From positions 10,353,501 through 10,417,500 of the forward strand of contig JAYKKT010000055.1 in NCBI GenBank assembly GCA_036023115.1: DNA of 64,000 bases, in the 5' to 3' direction. Under the pieces are notes generated by a model, which was not told where the DNA came from, did no database searches, and saw only the letters and a program-made list of their open reading frames with translations. The translations under genes and the position numbers were made by a program. This stretch comes from Brasenia schreberi (lineage: Eukaryota; Streptophyta; Magnoliopsida; Nymphaeales; Cabombaceae). Shown here piece by piece: positions 1-11,699 of this stretch (position 1 is its first letter; every line of letters begins with the position of its first letter).

Positions 1-882
1 TTCCCGCATATGTTGATTGCTTTGTTTTTCAATGCTAAAATGTTGTTCCGATCACTTTGAAATTTGGCACACTATATCTACACACACAAACCCACTTGTC
101 ATAAAATTTTCAAGAATTTTAGGGTCGTGCAACCACGTATTAAAAGGTGTGTAATATCAGGAAAATTTCAGAAACGTTCTGTCAAAACTATTTTCCTACA
201 ATAAAGCCTAGATAATCATCCCATAACTCTGTCTATAGTTGTCTAAATTCGGTGAAACTTGGTTCATTTGAAAGCTGATATCCATAGCTTTCCAACAAGA
301 TCAAGTGCACTAAAATCGGAGCTCTGAGCACCGAGATATAGACCTATCTTTGGGTCTCTATATTTTTATGACAGAACAGTTCCGAGTGTCTTAGCAGAGA
401 CACTTTCTCGATTTAATTTTATATCACCCCAGTCTCAAAATTCAAAACAAAAAGTGACTTAGAATCTGCACATTCTAGGCTGTGTCCTATAAAATTTTCA
501 GGAATTTTAGAGATCCCTAGGTCACCCAAAAAAATTCGGGAAACAAGTTGTGAAAATAGAACTAGTTTCTGTTTTTCAGAACTTGCTGATTTTTAAACTT
601 GAAACCAAAGTGCACAAATTTGTTCTTGACAATACCTCATTTTTCACTTGGATTTGAAACTTCACCTGTACATTTGAAATCCTCAAAGCGCTTAGGCTGA
701 CCCTTAAGCAACGATTCAAGAAGGCTTAAAGCGAAAAGATCTCGCTTAGCCACAATCACTAAGTCAGATTTAAAACTTTGCTAGTTTTTGAAAACTAGCT
801 GGTACGCTCGCGGAACGAAGTAGTGTTGAAAAATTTTCTTCAAGTCTCTAAATAGGCTTGGAGTGAAATTTTCACATCTACA
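1..882 (+). repeat. 5' LTR of gypsy copy 1 (partial)
   Basis: Position 1 aligns with 10398 in the 3' LTR and the similarity continues to the shared end TCTACA at 877-882. The 3' LTR differs by substitutions and by small deletions, for example around 10487, where sequence present at 91-135 is missing. No coding sequence is seen here. Confidence 0.9.
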
Positions 883-905
883 GAATTGGCACGTCCGGTG
901 AGACT
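883..905 (+). promoter_or_regulatory. Primer-binding region of gypsy copy 1
   Basis: Immediately after the LTR end the sequence reads GAATTGGCACGTCCGGTGAG. The same place in copy 2 (16989) reads GAATTGGCACGCCCGGTGGG. A conserved stretch beginning a few bases after the LTR is where the tRNA primer pairs. I did not identify the tRNA. Confidence 0.65.
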
Positions 906-1008
906 CGAGTCTTTTAGGATTTCAAACTTAGGTGATTTTTCAAACTCCAATTCTTCAAAATTTTGGTGTTAATACCTTTTTTGTGCACAAGTTTTACAAA
1001 TTTCAAGC

Positions 1009-2360
1009 ATGTATAGTTCAGAAGGATCTTATGAAGTGTCAAGCCGAGCTTCACGCTCATCAAGTCATGTTTCTAAAGGGTTTTCAAAAATGTATTACAA
1101 AAACCGAGAAGAATCGCTTGTTTCCCTAAGGAGGGATTTGAAGATCATAGGAGAGAAAGTCGTCGCCTTAGCCAAGAGTCCGAATCGGTTGAATCATGCT
1201 CTTTCCATGGGAAACAAGCAAGGGCTCATAAAAAACCCTCGCACATGAGAAAACCCAAAGTGACCTCTAGATTAGAGGAGGAACGAGAGCCGGAGTCCTT
1301 CACGATGAAAGATAGAAAAGCCTTGCAACAATTGTTAAGAGGCCAAATCAAAGAGAAAATATCATACGCACTATCGGATTTTCTATCATCCGATTATCAA
1401 ACCGATAGTGAGGATGACATACCAAATTTCTATCAGTATGACGGAAGTGGGGATCCTATATCCCACCTTCAGCTCTTTTCTCGAAGGGCATATAAAAAGG
1501 ACTATTCGAAATGGATTTACTGGTTCCCCCTCTCTCTCAAGGGAAATGCCTCTAAATGGTTGGCTTCATATGACTTGAGTCAATTCGCCACCTTTGAGGA
1601 ATTGGCGAATTGCTTTATGCAATGATTTTCTCATAATGTTGAAGTGACACCCACTTTAAACACCTTGAGAGATACAAAGCAAGCACCTAACGAGGATGCA
1701 CACGCATTCATCGTTAGATGGAGGTCACTCTTGGGACAAGTAAGGGAGTCCATCTCTGAGTGACGTGCTATAATGCTCATCCTTGAAAATTTTAAAAACG
1801 ATTTAAAAGCTCTCCTCTCCCTTCACGAAATTTCGAATTTTTAAAAACTTATAAAGAAGGCTTCACTCTTTGAAGCTAACTTGAAAAGGGAGTTTACGAA
1901 GATTTGTGGAAGTTGAGGAATTTTCAAAAACCTCGTTTTGAAAAACAATGGGCATATGGGCTACACGTGTTCGACAATGGGGCAAAACCCCAAAAGGTCG
2001 CAAATGTCCGTGTATAGCCAAACTCGGTTGGACCTAAAACTTCTGAATGAAAACATGTTAGAAAAACTCAAAAGAATTTTGAAAGGAGAGAATTTACACA
2101 GTTGGGACAACCATTCACGGAAGTCTTGGACCTCCTCTTAGCCCAAGGTTTGGTCACTCTCCCAGGTTTGGTCACTCTCCCGACTCTTTCTGAATGGATA
2201 CTCCCTAAGAAAAAAATTTTGAACGAGTTTTGCAAGTATCATAGGCTCAAGGGCCATGATACAAGTAAATGTTTTGCTTTCCTACACCAAATCGAAGACT
2301 TGATTAAGCAAGAAAGGCTTCACGTCATTGAGGAATGGAGCCCTCCCAAGCGATTTTAAA
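1009..2360 (+). pseudogene. gag remnant, gypsy copy 1
   Basis: Frames at 1009-1248, 1245-1625, 1938-2141 and 2102-2359 are pieces of one gag protein that is more continuous in copy 2 (17091-18693). Recognisable blocks are YDGSGDPISHLQLFSRRAYK, then SKWLASYDLSQFATFEELAN, which is the retrotransposon gag core, and further on EFCKYHRLKGHDTSKCFAF, a block common before the protease in Tat-like elements. A stop (tga at 1624) sits where copy 2 reads CAACATTTTTC, and further stops and shifts follow before 2100. Gag would form the particle that packages element RNA; this copy cannot make an intact one. Confidence 0.85.
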
Positions 2361-2468
2361 GGAATCTTTCCCCAATCATGCAAGCACAAGCGGGAAAGGA
2401 AAAGAGGTATGTCTTCTCCCACTTAAGGCTCATGGAATAGAATATGCATTGCATACGGTACACACTAC

Positions 2469-3413
2469 TTGCCACACACCATCTTCTATCGTAATAAAAA
2501 AAAAGTCAAGCAAGTAGTGATCCGGAGAGCGCTTAGAGTCCCGCCCCCGATTGGAGCCTTAGAAGAAGTTTGTGGTGCTCCGAAGCATCAAAGTAGAGTC
2601 AAGATAGGAACGAGCCTTAGGGAAGGTGTAGGGGAGGTGACTAGGTCTAGAAGGATCTATCAACCCCCACATTTAGCTAAGAATACTAGCAAGGAAGCGG
2701 TCGTTTTACCCGGTCTTTCAAAAGCATGCATTCCTAATGCATCTCATGGCATTAACAAAGGTAAAGGTGTGGTGTTAACCCCTTATGATTTGGAATTTCA
2801 TCTTTCAAAACTTCCCATAAACATGTCTATCTTAGAGTTAATCCAAACTTCACCTAAACATAGACGAGTTTTAAAGAGAATCTTAGAAAGATTCAAGGTT
2901 AACCCATCCATCACTCCCAAGTCCTTATCCTTCTTTGTCTCCCCAATATGTGCCAAGTCCTCTATCGTCTTCATGGAGGATGAATTAGAGAGACCAAATA
3001 TAGCCCATAACAAAACCTTGCATATAGAGGTGGTTTTGAATCACCACACTCTAAACAAGTGTTTGGTCGATAGGAGAGGAGGTCTAAACATCATTTTGCT
3101 TCACGTGGCTTTTCAAGTAGGAGTCACCACGTCTAGGCTACAACCGAGTTCCATCGTTATCACTGAATATGATGACAATGCATCCCATCCCCTAGGAGCC
3201 ATCGAGTTGCCCATGAAAGTAGGGGACATCCAACACACAGAGCTGTTTCATGTTTTAGACATAAACCCCCACTATAACCTATTTCTAGGAAGGCCTTGGA
3301 TTCATAGTCTCCAGGCCGTTCCTTCAACCTTTCACAAGTGTGTGAAAATCTCATGGGACAATCAAGTGGTGGTAATCCTTGGAGAAGACCACCCTCAACT
3401 TAAGGGAATTTGA
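2469..3413 (+). pseudogene. gag-protease region, gypsy copy 1
   Basis: An open stretch of 314 codons homologous to copy 2 (18568-19500). The protease part is HIEVVLNHHTLNKCLVDRR followed by GGLNIILLHVAF near residues 190-220, then DINPHYNLFLGRPWIHSL near residues 265-285. The second block matches the LGRPW motif of gypsy aspartic proteases. The active-site position, normally D-[ST]-G or a close variant, reads D-R-R-G here, so catalysis is doubtful. The reading frame is open but gag before it and pol after it are broken. Confidence 0.75.
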
Positions 3414-4450
3414 AATTTCCCTTGCATATCAAGTCACCCATTTAATGAAGAGGTTATGGAGAGGTCTCATCCATCCTTAGTTGACTACCCCCTAGGAGAC
3501 CCTCGCCATAGAGTCGTCCACATCCTAGGAACCCCCAAGTATAAGGAGTCGTCCTCCCCTAGAATCATCCATCTTCTAGTGAAGCCCAAGCCATCCCCAA
3601 TTTCCCAACGTGTAGAACCATCTTCTCCTACGGTCATGCGTGTTCTAGGGAAGCTCATACCTCCAAACCAATAGCCCAACCAAGTCGTGTATACATCCAT
3701 GATATGGATGACACCCTATTCCAAGGTCATCCACTTTACAATCAATTTTCAAAACTCAAGAAGCCTTGGAATATGATTGAACATGGGATATACATCGTAC
3801 CAAGGTCTAAGAGCCCAAAACCAAGGTAGGTTAGAGCCCATCTTGCCACTACCTAACCCAAATCGACATGGATTGAGCTACACCCCATCCATACCCCTTG
3901 AGTCACCACCTAAGGCTACTTGGGTCAAGGGTATCTTAGAACCCACTAACACCGAAACCTATGGCTTAGACCTCTTGTTTAGAGTTTAATTCATGGTGTT
4001 TTCTTTCTTGTTTTATGGAAGACCCCTCTTTTGAAAAAAATCCAAAAAAATTATATATTTGGAAAAACCAAAAAAAATTGGAAAACTTTCAAAATTAAAA
4101 AACATGTGAAAAACCTAAAAATTCCAAAAAGAAAGTTGTTTATGTTCATTTTCCTAGTCTTTGTTTGGAAAAAGCCAAAAAATTTGAAAAAACTAAAATT
4201 TTCAAAAAGAAAGTCTTCTCTTCTATATTCATCCTTCTACCTTGTGTTTTGAAAAAGACAAAAAAATTCAAAAATTCAAAAATTTCAAAAATATTGGCCA
4301 TATACAAAGCTCATTTTCGAGTTCTTCAAAACCCATGTATATATCCAAACCAAAATCATCAAAACTCATTGTTCACAACCCCACTCTCTTGCCTAACACT
4401 TTCCTAGAAATTAAAGCACTTGAGAGTAATTAAAGCAAGGAGGAAGATCC
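3414..4450 (+). pseudogene. Protease-to-RT linker, gypsy copy 1
   Basis: Frames at 3456-3674 and 3777-3989 encode a proline-rich segment with a repeated V(H)xLGxPK pattern, then MNMGYTSYQGLRAQNQGRLE and the conserved ending ETYGLDLLFRV*. From about 4020 to 4330 the sequence is A-rich and would encode a lysine-rich low-complexity stretch. Copy 2 has the same arrangement at 19469-20400, so this linker is a family trait and not random decay. Function unknown. Confidence 0.6.
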
Positions 4451-6075
4451 CCTCATCCATGAGGAAGATGAAGCCTCCAAGCTTCTCGAATTTCATAGAA
4501 TCCTTAACTTTGAAAAACTTTCAAATTCCGTAGGAGGGGATTTTGTAGAAATCAATATAGAGAGTGAGTCTAACCCAAAATATGTCAAGATAGGTCCATG
4601 TTTGCATAAGCATGAAAAAGCATCATTCATTGCATTTTTGAATTCATATGTGGATATATTTGCATGGACCTATGAAGACATGCCAGGTCTAGACCCTAAG
4701 ATCGTAGAACATCATCTACCCTTAGAACCCAATGCGAAACCCGTTAAGCAAAAGCTTAGAAAAATCCATCCCGATATTCACTCCCAAGTGAAAGAGGGTT
4801 TAGAAGATCTTTTAAAAGCCGGATTTATAAAACCCATTGCTTATTCAAAATGGCTTTCAAATATTGTTGTGGTTTAAAAATCCAATGGGAAAATTTGAAT
4901 TTGCATTGATTTTAGAAATTTGAACAAAGTCACTCCAAAAGATAATTTTTCTCTTTCAAACATTGATTTGATAGTGGATAGCACTGCAAATTATGAAATA
5001 TTTTCTTTTATGGATGGCTATCCAGGTTATAATCAAATCAAGTTAGCACCAAAAGATCAGGCAAAAACTATTTTTACTACACCTTGGGGCACATACTGTT
5101 ACACAATCATGCCTTTTGGTTTGAAAAATACCGGTACCACATACTAAAGAGCCATGACTACTATTTTCCATGATCAAATCTATGAGATCTTGAAAGTATA
5201 TATGGATGATTTTTTGGTAAAATAAAAAATTCGATGCATACACATAGAATCTTTGCAAAAGATCTTCGAAAGACTTAGGCTTTATAAAGTAAAGCTAAAC
5301 CCTCAAAAATATGTTTTTGGAGTGGAATCGGGAAAACTCTTAGGGTTCATGGTAAGCCAAAGGGGCATAAAAGTCGACTCCTCTAAGTGTCAAGCCATCA
5401 TAGACATGTATCCACCCTCCAATTTGACCCAAATCCGAAGCCTCCAAGGTCGGCTTCAAGCCATTAGGAGATTTATCTCCAACCTAGCAACAAGATGCGA
5501 ACCTTTCAATAGGCTTTTGAGAAAATGGGTTAAATTTGAATGGGATGATGATTGCCAAAAAGCTTTTGAAAGATTAAAGACTTATTTGGTAAATCCTCCG
5601 ATTCTAAAACCTCCAAAGCAAGGAAAACCTTTATTGCTTTACATTTTCATTCATATGAATGCATTGGGTGCTTTACTTGCTTAATATGAGGATGATAGTC
5701 TTAAGGAGTATGTTATTTACTACATTTTGAAAACTCTATTGGTATATGAAAGAAATTATGAAGCCATGGAGAAAACATGCTTGGCCTTGGTGTGGGCTTG
5801 CCAAAAGTTTAGACATTATTTTCTAGATCATGAAATTTGGATATTATCTTAACTTGATCCAATCAATCACTTGTTTGAAAAACCTATCCTAACGGGTAGA
5901 CTAGGTAAATGGCAGCTCCTTTTAATGGAGTATGATTTAAAGTTTCATCATCAAAACTTCATTAAATGACAAGCCCTAGCCGATCATGTGGTCGAATTGC
6001 CTCTTGAAGATACATATCCCATACTTGATAAAATGCCCGATGAAGGTATCTTTGTAAATGAATTTCAAAATCATA
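4451..6075 (+). pseudogene. Reverse transcriptase-RNase H, gypsy copy 1
   Basis: Fragments at 4602-4877, 4920-5147 and 5253-5684 form a gypsy RT. Visible blocks are KQKLRKIHPDIHSQVKEGLE, FSFMDGYPGYNQIKLAPKDQ, TPWGTYCYTIMPFGLKNTG and the catalytic box as YMDD (about 5198-5210) instead of the YVDD in copy 2. Stops follow KNTGTTY, the catalytic box (LVK*) and NALGALLA. The RNase H part continues to about 6075 with more stops. The enzyme would copy element RNA into DNA; this copy is inactive. Confidence 0.85.
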
Positions 6076-6111
6076 TTTTAGCAAATTATTTTAATGAAGA
6101 TCGAATATGAA

Positions 6112-6520
6112 AGATGTACTTTGATGGGGCAAAGAATCAACAAGGGAAAGGTGTGGGAATCATCCTCATATCTCTCGAAAAAGGAGAGATCTCAATTACA
6201 ATTCAGTTAGATTTTCCATGCTCAAATAATATGGCTGAATACGAAGCACTCATACAAGGCCTAAAAATTTTGAAAAATCTAGGAGCAACATGTATTGAAG
6301 TCTTTGGAGATTATATGCTTGTTATAAACCAAGTTTCAAAAATTTGGCAAGTCAAAAATGAAAAACTCATACATACCACGAATTGGCCACTCAATTGGTC
6401 GGTTCCTTCAAGTCATGCACTCTCACTCACGTAGGTAGAGAGGACAATACCATAGCAGATGCCCTCTCATCCCTAGGCTCATCTCTAATAGTCGACCCCA
6501 CTATGGGAACTCGATCTTTA
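6112..6520 (+). pseudogene. Additional RNase H-like domain, gypsy copy 1
   Basis: The frame at 6114-6434 begins MYFDGAKNQQGKGVGIIL and continues SNNMAEYEALIQGLKILKNL, matching the type I RNase H fold block FDGA...AEYEALI. It lies after the normal gypsy RNase H, the arrangement of Tat-lineage elements that carry a second, archaeal-type RNase H. The first aspartate (FDGA) is kept here, while copy 2 has FDRA. The frame shifts after LIHTTNWP. Confidence 0.7.
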
Positions 6521-7842
6521 GAAATTTGACACTCACCCAATCCATCTACCCACGATTTGGAGATTTGCCAAAATGACCAAAATTCTATTAAAAAACCTTG
6601 GTTTTGAAGACATTAAAAAAAATTTAGAAAATGGAGGATTTCCCGAATTTGTTTCTTCTAAAGATAAAGCATTTATTCGAAAAATTTCAACCCGATATGT
6701 GTTTTTGGGAGGGGTCTTTACAAAAAGAGTTTTACCAACATCTTGTTGAGATGTGTGGACCTTGACGAGCCTAGGACTATAATGCACGAGTTTCACAATG
6801 GAGAATGTGGAGGCCATGTCAATGCAAATATGATGGCCATGAAAATACTTAGGGTTGGTTATTTTTTGTCCACCTTTAAGCAAGATTGCCATGACCATGT
6901 TAGGAAATGTCATCAATGTTAAGTGCATGGACATGCCATTCATATCCCATCGTCCACCTTGCATTCCATTGTAAGCCCATGGCCCTTCACCATGTGGGCA
7001 TTTGACATCATAGGACCCATCTCCCCAACTGCATCTAATGGACATAGGTTCATCTTAGGAGCCACCGAATATTTTTCTAAATTGGTTGAAGCTACCTCCT
7101 TGGCAAATGTCCAAGGACAACATGTAGTGGTATTCATTAAGAAAAATATCTTGGCTCGATTTGGAGTTCTAAGAGACATAGTGTTGAATAATGGTACCCC
7201 TTTCAAGAATGAGAAGATGGAAAAGTTATGTAATACCTATGGCATAACTCAACACTTATCATCGCCCTACTACCCTTAAGGCAACGGCCAAGCCGAAACC
7301 ATGAACAAAACTCTCATAAGCATCATTGAGAAAACCTTAGAGAAGGATAAGACATGGCATGAGAAGCTAGATGAAGCCTTATGGGCCTATAAAACTTCCA
7401 TCCGAACACCCACAAATGCCACTCCATTTGAGTTGGTCTATGGTACAAATGTTATCCTCTCCATTCATACCAAATTGCATTCATTTTATACATCACTTGC
7501 ACTCGACCTACCCATAGATACTCTATAATATATTAGAATGGTTGAGCTTGTTCTATTAGATGAGAAGAGGCTCCTTGCCATGGATCATACACATGCATAC
7601 CGGCAAAGGATAACCTGACATTATGAAAAGCATATGAAGGCTCACCACTTGTGGGAGACCTTGTATTGAAAATCATCCACCATTGTGGCCCACGTCCACT
7701 TGGAAAGCGGCGGCCCAAGTGAGATGGTCCCTATATCGTGAGGGGAACAACCACAAATAATGTATATTGGTTGATTGATGTCGAGGGCAGAAATTTAGTA
7801 GACCCTATAAATGCCCAATACATAAAAAAATATTATGTATAG
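6521..7842 (+). pseudogene. Integrase, gypsy copy 1
   Basis: Broken into the fragments 6923-7279 and 7301-7528 plus decayed flanks. The zinc-binding N-terminus (ECGGHVNANMMAMK near 6810) has lost the final cysteine, since CHQC is followed by a stop at about 6919. The catalytic core reads PWPFTMWAFDIIGPIS (first Asp kept), then LNNGTPFKN where copy 2 has SDNGTPFKN (second Asp lost), then GNGQAETMNKT (Glu kept). The C-terminus is recognisable to INAQYIKKYYV* at 7842. Integrase inserts the element DNA; two of the three catalytic acids remain but the frame is broken. Confidence 0.8.
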
Positions 7843-9091
7843 AGTCTATGTTAAATTCTTTTGAAAAGATTTTTAAATGGGTCTCCTTTGAACTTCTTGA
7901 AAGAAGGATCAAGATTGATTGTATGGCCCTAAATGAGGGAATCAATGCTTTATGAAAAGTAGAGTTTTCAAAAATCATTTGGTAACATTTCAAAAATCCT
8001 TAGCTTACAAAACGAAGCAGCAAAATATTTTCAAATGGTAGATGCTATTAGAAAATGGGATGATTTTGGTTGAATCGAGTAACCAAAGGGATTAAGTTTT
8101 TTTTCCATTTTATTTCTCTCGAAAAGTTAAATTGACAAAAATCAAAAGAAAAAGATAATACAAAAACTCCTCCATAAAGAAGTCTTTCCTTCAAATAGAA
8201 AGAGGGAATAAAAAAATTCCTCCAAAAAAGGTCTTCTCTTTAAAAGAAAAAAAGAAAAGAAAAAGAGAATATAAAAACTCCTCCATAAAGAGGTTTTCCC
8301 TTCAAATAGAAAGAGTGAATACAAAAATTTCTCCGAAAAAAGTCTTCTCTTTGAATAAAGAAAAGGAAAAAGATAGAAAAGAAAAAGCCAAAGCTCAAAA
8401 AGAGCAATTTTTCATCTCTTTGCCTTGAACCACGGGACGCTTCAAAAGGGACCGTGGTAATTGTTTTCCAAATCCCTACAACTTATCCTAATGGAGAAAG
8501 GTTTTATCAATGAAAATCCTAAAGTAGGAATGAAATCTACTTATTTGGATTTCATTTTGTTTGAGAATTAGACTTTATTATGTGAGAAATGAAAGTTTGA
8601 AATGTTTTCCAAAATGTCCTACAAAACCTCTGCTAAGTAATGGGTATTGAAACCCAAATGTGGGGAAGTATGAAAAATTGGAAGTCATTTTGATAGAAAC
8701 TAAAAAGAGTTCCCTTTGAAAATGAATTTTGAAAACCCGAAATATCAAACGACATGGGATTGTCTTACTTGGGACAGTCGGCCTTAATAAGCTTCTCCTC
8801 AAACTCATCCATCTCATCAATGAGTCTCTAAACCTCACACTTCATTTGCATCACACACCTCAAGCATGCATACACCTAAAGTCGGTCATGCATGATCATG
8901 TTTAGGACTAACACTCAGTATGGGTTAAGTCCCCTTTGGCTAATATCACCTCCTCTATGATCCAAGAAAATGGTTTGATGAAATGAAGGACAATTTATAT
9001 TCTCAAGATAATTTGGAAAGTAAATAAAAAATGGTATTTTATTCTTTGCCATTATTCAAATGAATTTGGATTAATGCCAAAGAGGGGCATC
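7843..9091 (+). other. Gypsy copy 1 3' untranslated region with tandem repeats and PPT
   Basis: No coding sequence after the integrase stop. From about 8150 to 8370 an imperfect tandem repeat of roughly 55-60 bp is visible, built on ACAAAAACTCCTCCA and TTCAAATAGAAAGAG. The region ends with CCAAAGAGGGGCATC, a purine-rich tract directly before the LTR start at 9092, the expected polypurine tract for plus-strand priming. Confidence 0.7.
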
Positions 9092-11237
9092 TGTAAACAC
9101 TGTAAATAAATTTTTCTGAAAACACTCTCAATTTCGAAAACCAGCTTATTTTAAAATCTCCACTTTAAAATAAGACTTTTAAATCTTTAAAATAAAGATT
9201 TTAAAGATAAAGATGTTTAAGTTAAAGCTGAAGGGATAAAGCACAGAGGATATGAATAAATCAGGCGAAGATCAAGACGACGGTTCAAACCCGCCTCGAG
9301 CTGGGATCAAGTTCGCAAAAGTCAAGCCATGGAGCAAGGAAACATATCAACTCGAGTTAAGGCACATCTTCATCAAGTCAAGTGGATAGCCTCACCAATC
9401 TAAACTTAGTCAAATTTGACTAAGACCTAAACTTGATTCACCTAAGCTAACCATGACCCATGACCTAACTCTAATCAAGGGACCCTAACTCGACCAAATT
9501 GGACTTACCTTAGCCATGTCCACCCTACATCCTTTGGTTAAAACTACAAGTGAAACTCCATTACATCTTGATCAAATGGGACGAGCCACAACTCCACGTT
9601 GAATGCAAGTCTAGCACGTTGTACTTGGAGGCACCTAGGCTAAATAGACCATGCCTAGGTGCACACGATTTGAACCAAGAACCAGTCCACATGGGGTTGG
9701 TCCAACCATGAATGAAGGGGACCACATGACAACATAAAGACCCTTAGGGTTGGGTTTGGATCATGGAATACCCACCCCAAGGAAGGGCCTAGAAGAGGCC
9801 CCCCCTTGGCCTATAAATAGAGGCCAAGGGGGGGACAGCTAAGGCATGTTGGAGAGGAATTCATCTTGGGCATTGGAGAGCTGCATCCTTGAGATTTTCT
9901 TGTTGCTAGGGAAGGCTTTAGAGAGGGAAAGAGAATGTAGAAGATAGGTAAGTGCTCCAAGTCTTAGAGAGTGTGAGTGAAAAAAGAAAATAGGAGAAAG
10001 GGGAAGGTGAGGGTCGTAAGTTGCTATTTGGAGCCTATCCTTGGAGGAATTCACGTAAGTATTCCTGTCCCATTGTTTTCTTCATTCTCTTCTTGTTATT
10101 CAATTCAAAAGGGGTTGTATTAATGGAGTTTTGTCTCTCTCCATGATTAATAAGAAGTAGATGTGCTGAAATTTTCAATTCTTGCTTATGCACTCTAATT
10201 GTTTGTATTCTTGATTCTACCTCTCTATATGTTATAAACATTCTATAAATCCTAATCCCCTCTATGATTAAGCTAATCTATATATTTCCATTTCTTTCCC
10301 TTCAGCAATTTACTTTGTGATATTGTGTTGTTGCAATTTAAATTCGGGTGAGTTTGCATCACTTATGTTGTAAAAACTAGAAAATCTGATTTCAGCATTC
10401 CCGCATATGTTGATTGCTTTGTTTTTCATTGCTAAAATGTTGCTCTGATCACTTTGAAATTTGGCACACTGTATCTACACATACAAGCCTAGGTATTAAA
10501 AGGTGTGTAATATCAGGAAAATTTCAGAAACGTTCTATCAAAACTATTTTCCTGCAACAAAGCCTAGATAATCATCCCATAACTCTGTCTATAGTTGTCT
10601 AAATTCGGTGAAACTTGGTTCATTTGAAAGCTGATATCCATAGCTTTCCAACAAGACCAAGTTCACTCAAATTGGACTCTAAGCACCGAGATATAGACCT
10701 ATCTTTGGGTCTTTGTATTTTTGTAACAGAATAATTTCGGGTGTCTGAGGAGAGATACTTTCTCGATTTAATTTTGAATCACCCTAGTCCCAAAATTCAA
10801 AACAAAAAGTGACTTAGAATCTCCACATTCCAGGTTGTGTCCTGTAAAATTTTCAGAAATTTTGGAAATCCCTAGGTCACCCAAAAAAATCGGAAAACAA
10901 GTTCTGCAAACAGAACTAGTTTCTATTTTTCAGAACTTGCTGATTTTTAAACTTGAAAACAAAGTGTATGAATTTGTTCTTGACAACACCTCATTTTCCA
11001 CTTTGATTTGAAACTTCACCTATACATTTGAAATCCTCAAAGTGCTTAGGCTGACTATTGAGCATCGGTTGAAGAAGGCTTAAAGCGAAAATATCTCACT
11101 TACCCACAATCACCAAGTCAAATTTAAAACTTTGCTAGTTTTTGGAAACTAGCTGGCACGCTCACGCAACGAAGTAGTGTTGAAAAGTTTTTTTTCAAGT
11201 CTCTACATAGGCTTGGAGTGAAATTTTCACATCTACA
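9092..11237 (+). repeat. 3' LTR of gypsy copy 1
   Basis: Starts TGTAAACACTG and ends TCTACA (TG...CA), 2146 bp, matching the LTR of copy 2 at 25121-27269. It contains the promoter TATA box near 9812 and the U5 part that repeats positions 1-882. The 3' boundary is fixed by the shared end with the 5' LTR and by the switch to RTE LINE sequence at 11238. Confidence 0.92.
9799..9834 (+). promoter_or_regulatory. LTR TATA box inside a perfect inverted repeat
   Basis: TATAAATA at 9812-9819 sits between two 14-base perfectly complementary arms: CCCCCCCTTGGCCT at 9799-9812 and AGGCCAAGGGGGGG at 9821-9834. It is the likely core promoter of the element, with transcription expected to start about 30 bases downstream. 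Copy 2 has the same structure (25823-25852). Confidence 0.7.
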
Positions 11238-11699
11238 AAAGGTAAATGTTATATAGCAACAATTAGACCTGCTATGTTTTATGATTATGAATGTTGGGCA
11301 GTTGATCATTAATATGTAGAAAAATGTCTCTAACAAAAAAAGATGTAGAGATGGATAAGTGGTTACATAAGAAAAGATCGTATACATAATAAGGTTATTA
11401 GAAGCAAATTGAGAGTAACACTAATAGAGGATAAAATGAAGGAAAAACCGTTTAAGATTGTTTGAACATATTGAAGGATGATTAAAGGATACTCTCATAA
11501 GAATATATGAAAAACTAGATTGTGAAAATGTTAAAAACAAAAAAAGACTATAACAAAAGTATTGGAAAGAAACAATAACGAATGATCTAGTTTATATTGA
11601 GTTAATTGTCAATATGACATGATACGACTATGTGGAGACAAAGAATCCATGTAGTCGGCCCTATCTAGTATGGGAAAAGGCTTGGTTGTTGTTGTTGTT
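11238..11699 (+). mobile_element. RTE-type LINE 3' fragment (copy A)
   Basis: Decayed plus-strand sequence homologous to the 3' ends of the other RTE copies. It starts at the codons for KGK(Y)YxATIRPAMFY, passes through remnants of the C-terminal domain (compare NEVIRNKLGV and LRWFGHIERR in copies B-D), and ends with TAGTATGGGAAAAGGCTTGG plus a (GTT)n tail. It begins at the very base after the gypsy LTR, so the gypsy element probably split this LINE, with the 5' part lying upstream of the window. Many stops; inactive. Confidence 0.8.

Larger units (their letters stand above)
1..11237 (+). mobile_element. Ty3/gypsy LTR retrotransposon, Tat-like (copy 1, left end outside window)
   Basis: A large gypsy element with long LTRs. 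Positions 1-882 match the last part of the 3' LTR (9092-11237), so the 5' LTR starts upstream of the window. A primer-binding region follows at 883, then degenerate gag, protease, RT, RNase H, a second RNase H-like domain and integrase in gypsy order (protease-RT-RH-INT), then a long non-coding tail and a purine-rich tract ending at 9091. The second RNase H (GAKNQQGKGVGIIL near 6124), the ~2.1-kb LTRs and the long 3' untranslated part are typical of the Tat lineage; that assignment is inference. Every domain is interrupted by stops, so the copy is not autonomous. It lies directly against RTE LINE sequence at 11238 and so was probably inserted into it. Confidence 0.9.

Noticed and set aside
6533..7206. 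Minus-strand open frames of 170 and 88 codons
   Set aside because: They lie antisense to the gypsy integrase, and similar frames recur antisense in copy 2 (22758-23278). They are shadows of a conserved plus-strand protein.
8142..8324. Repeat structure considered as a CRISPR-like array
   Set aside because: The units are adjacent, imperfect and without unique spacers, and the DNA is a plant retrotransposon.
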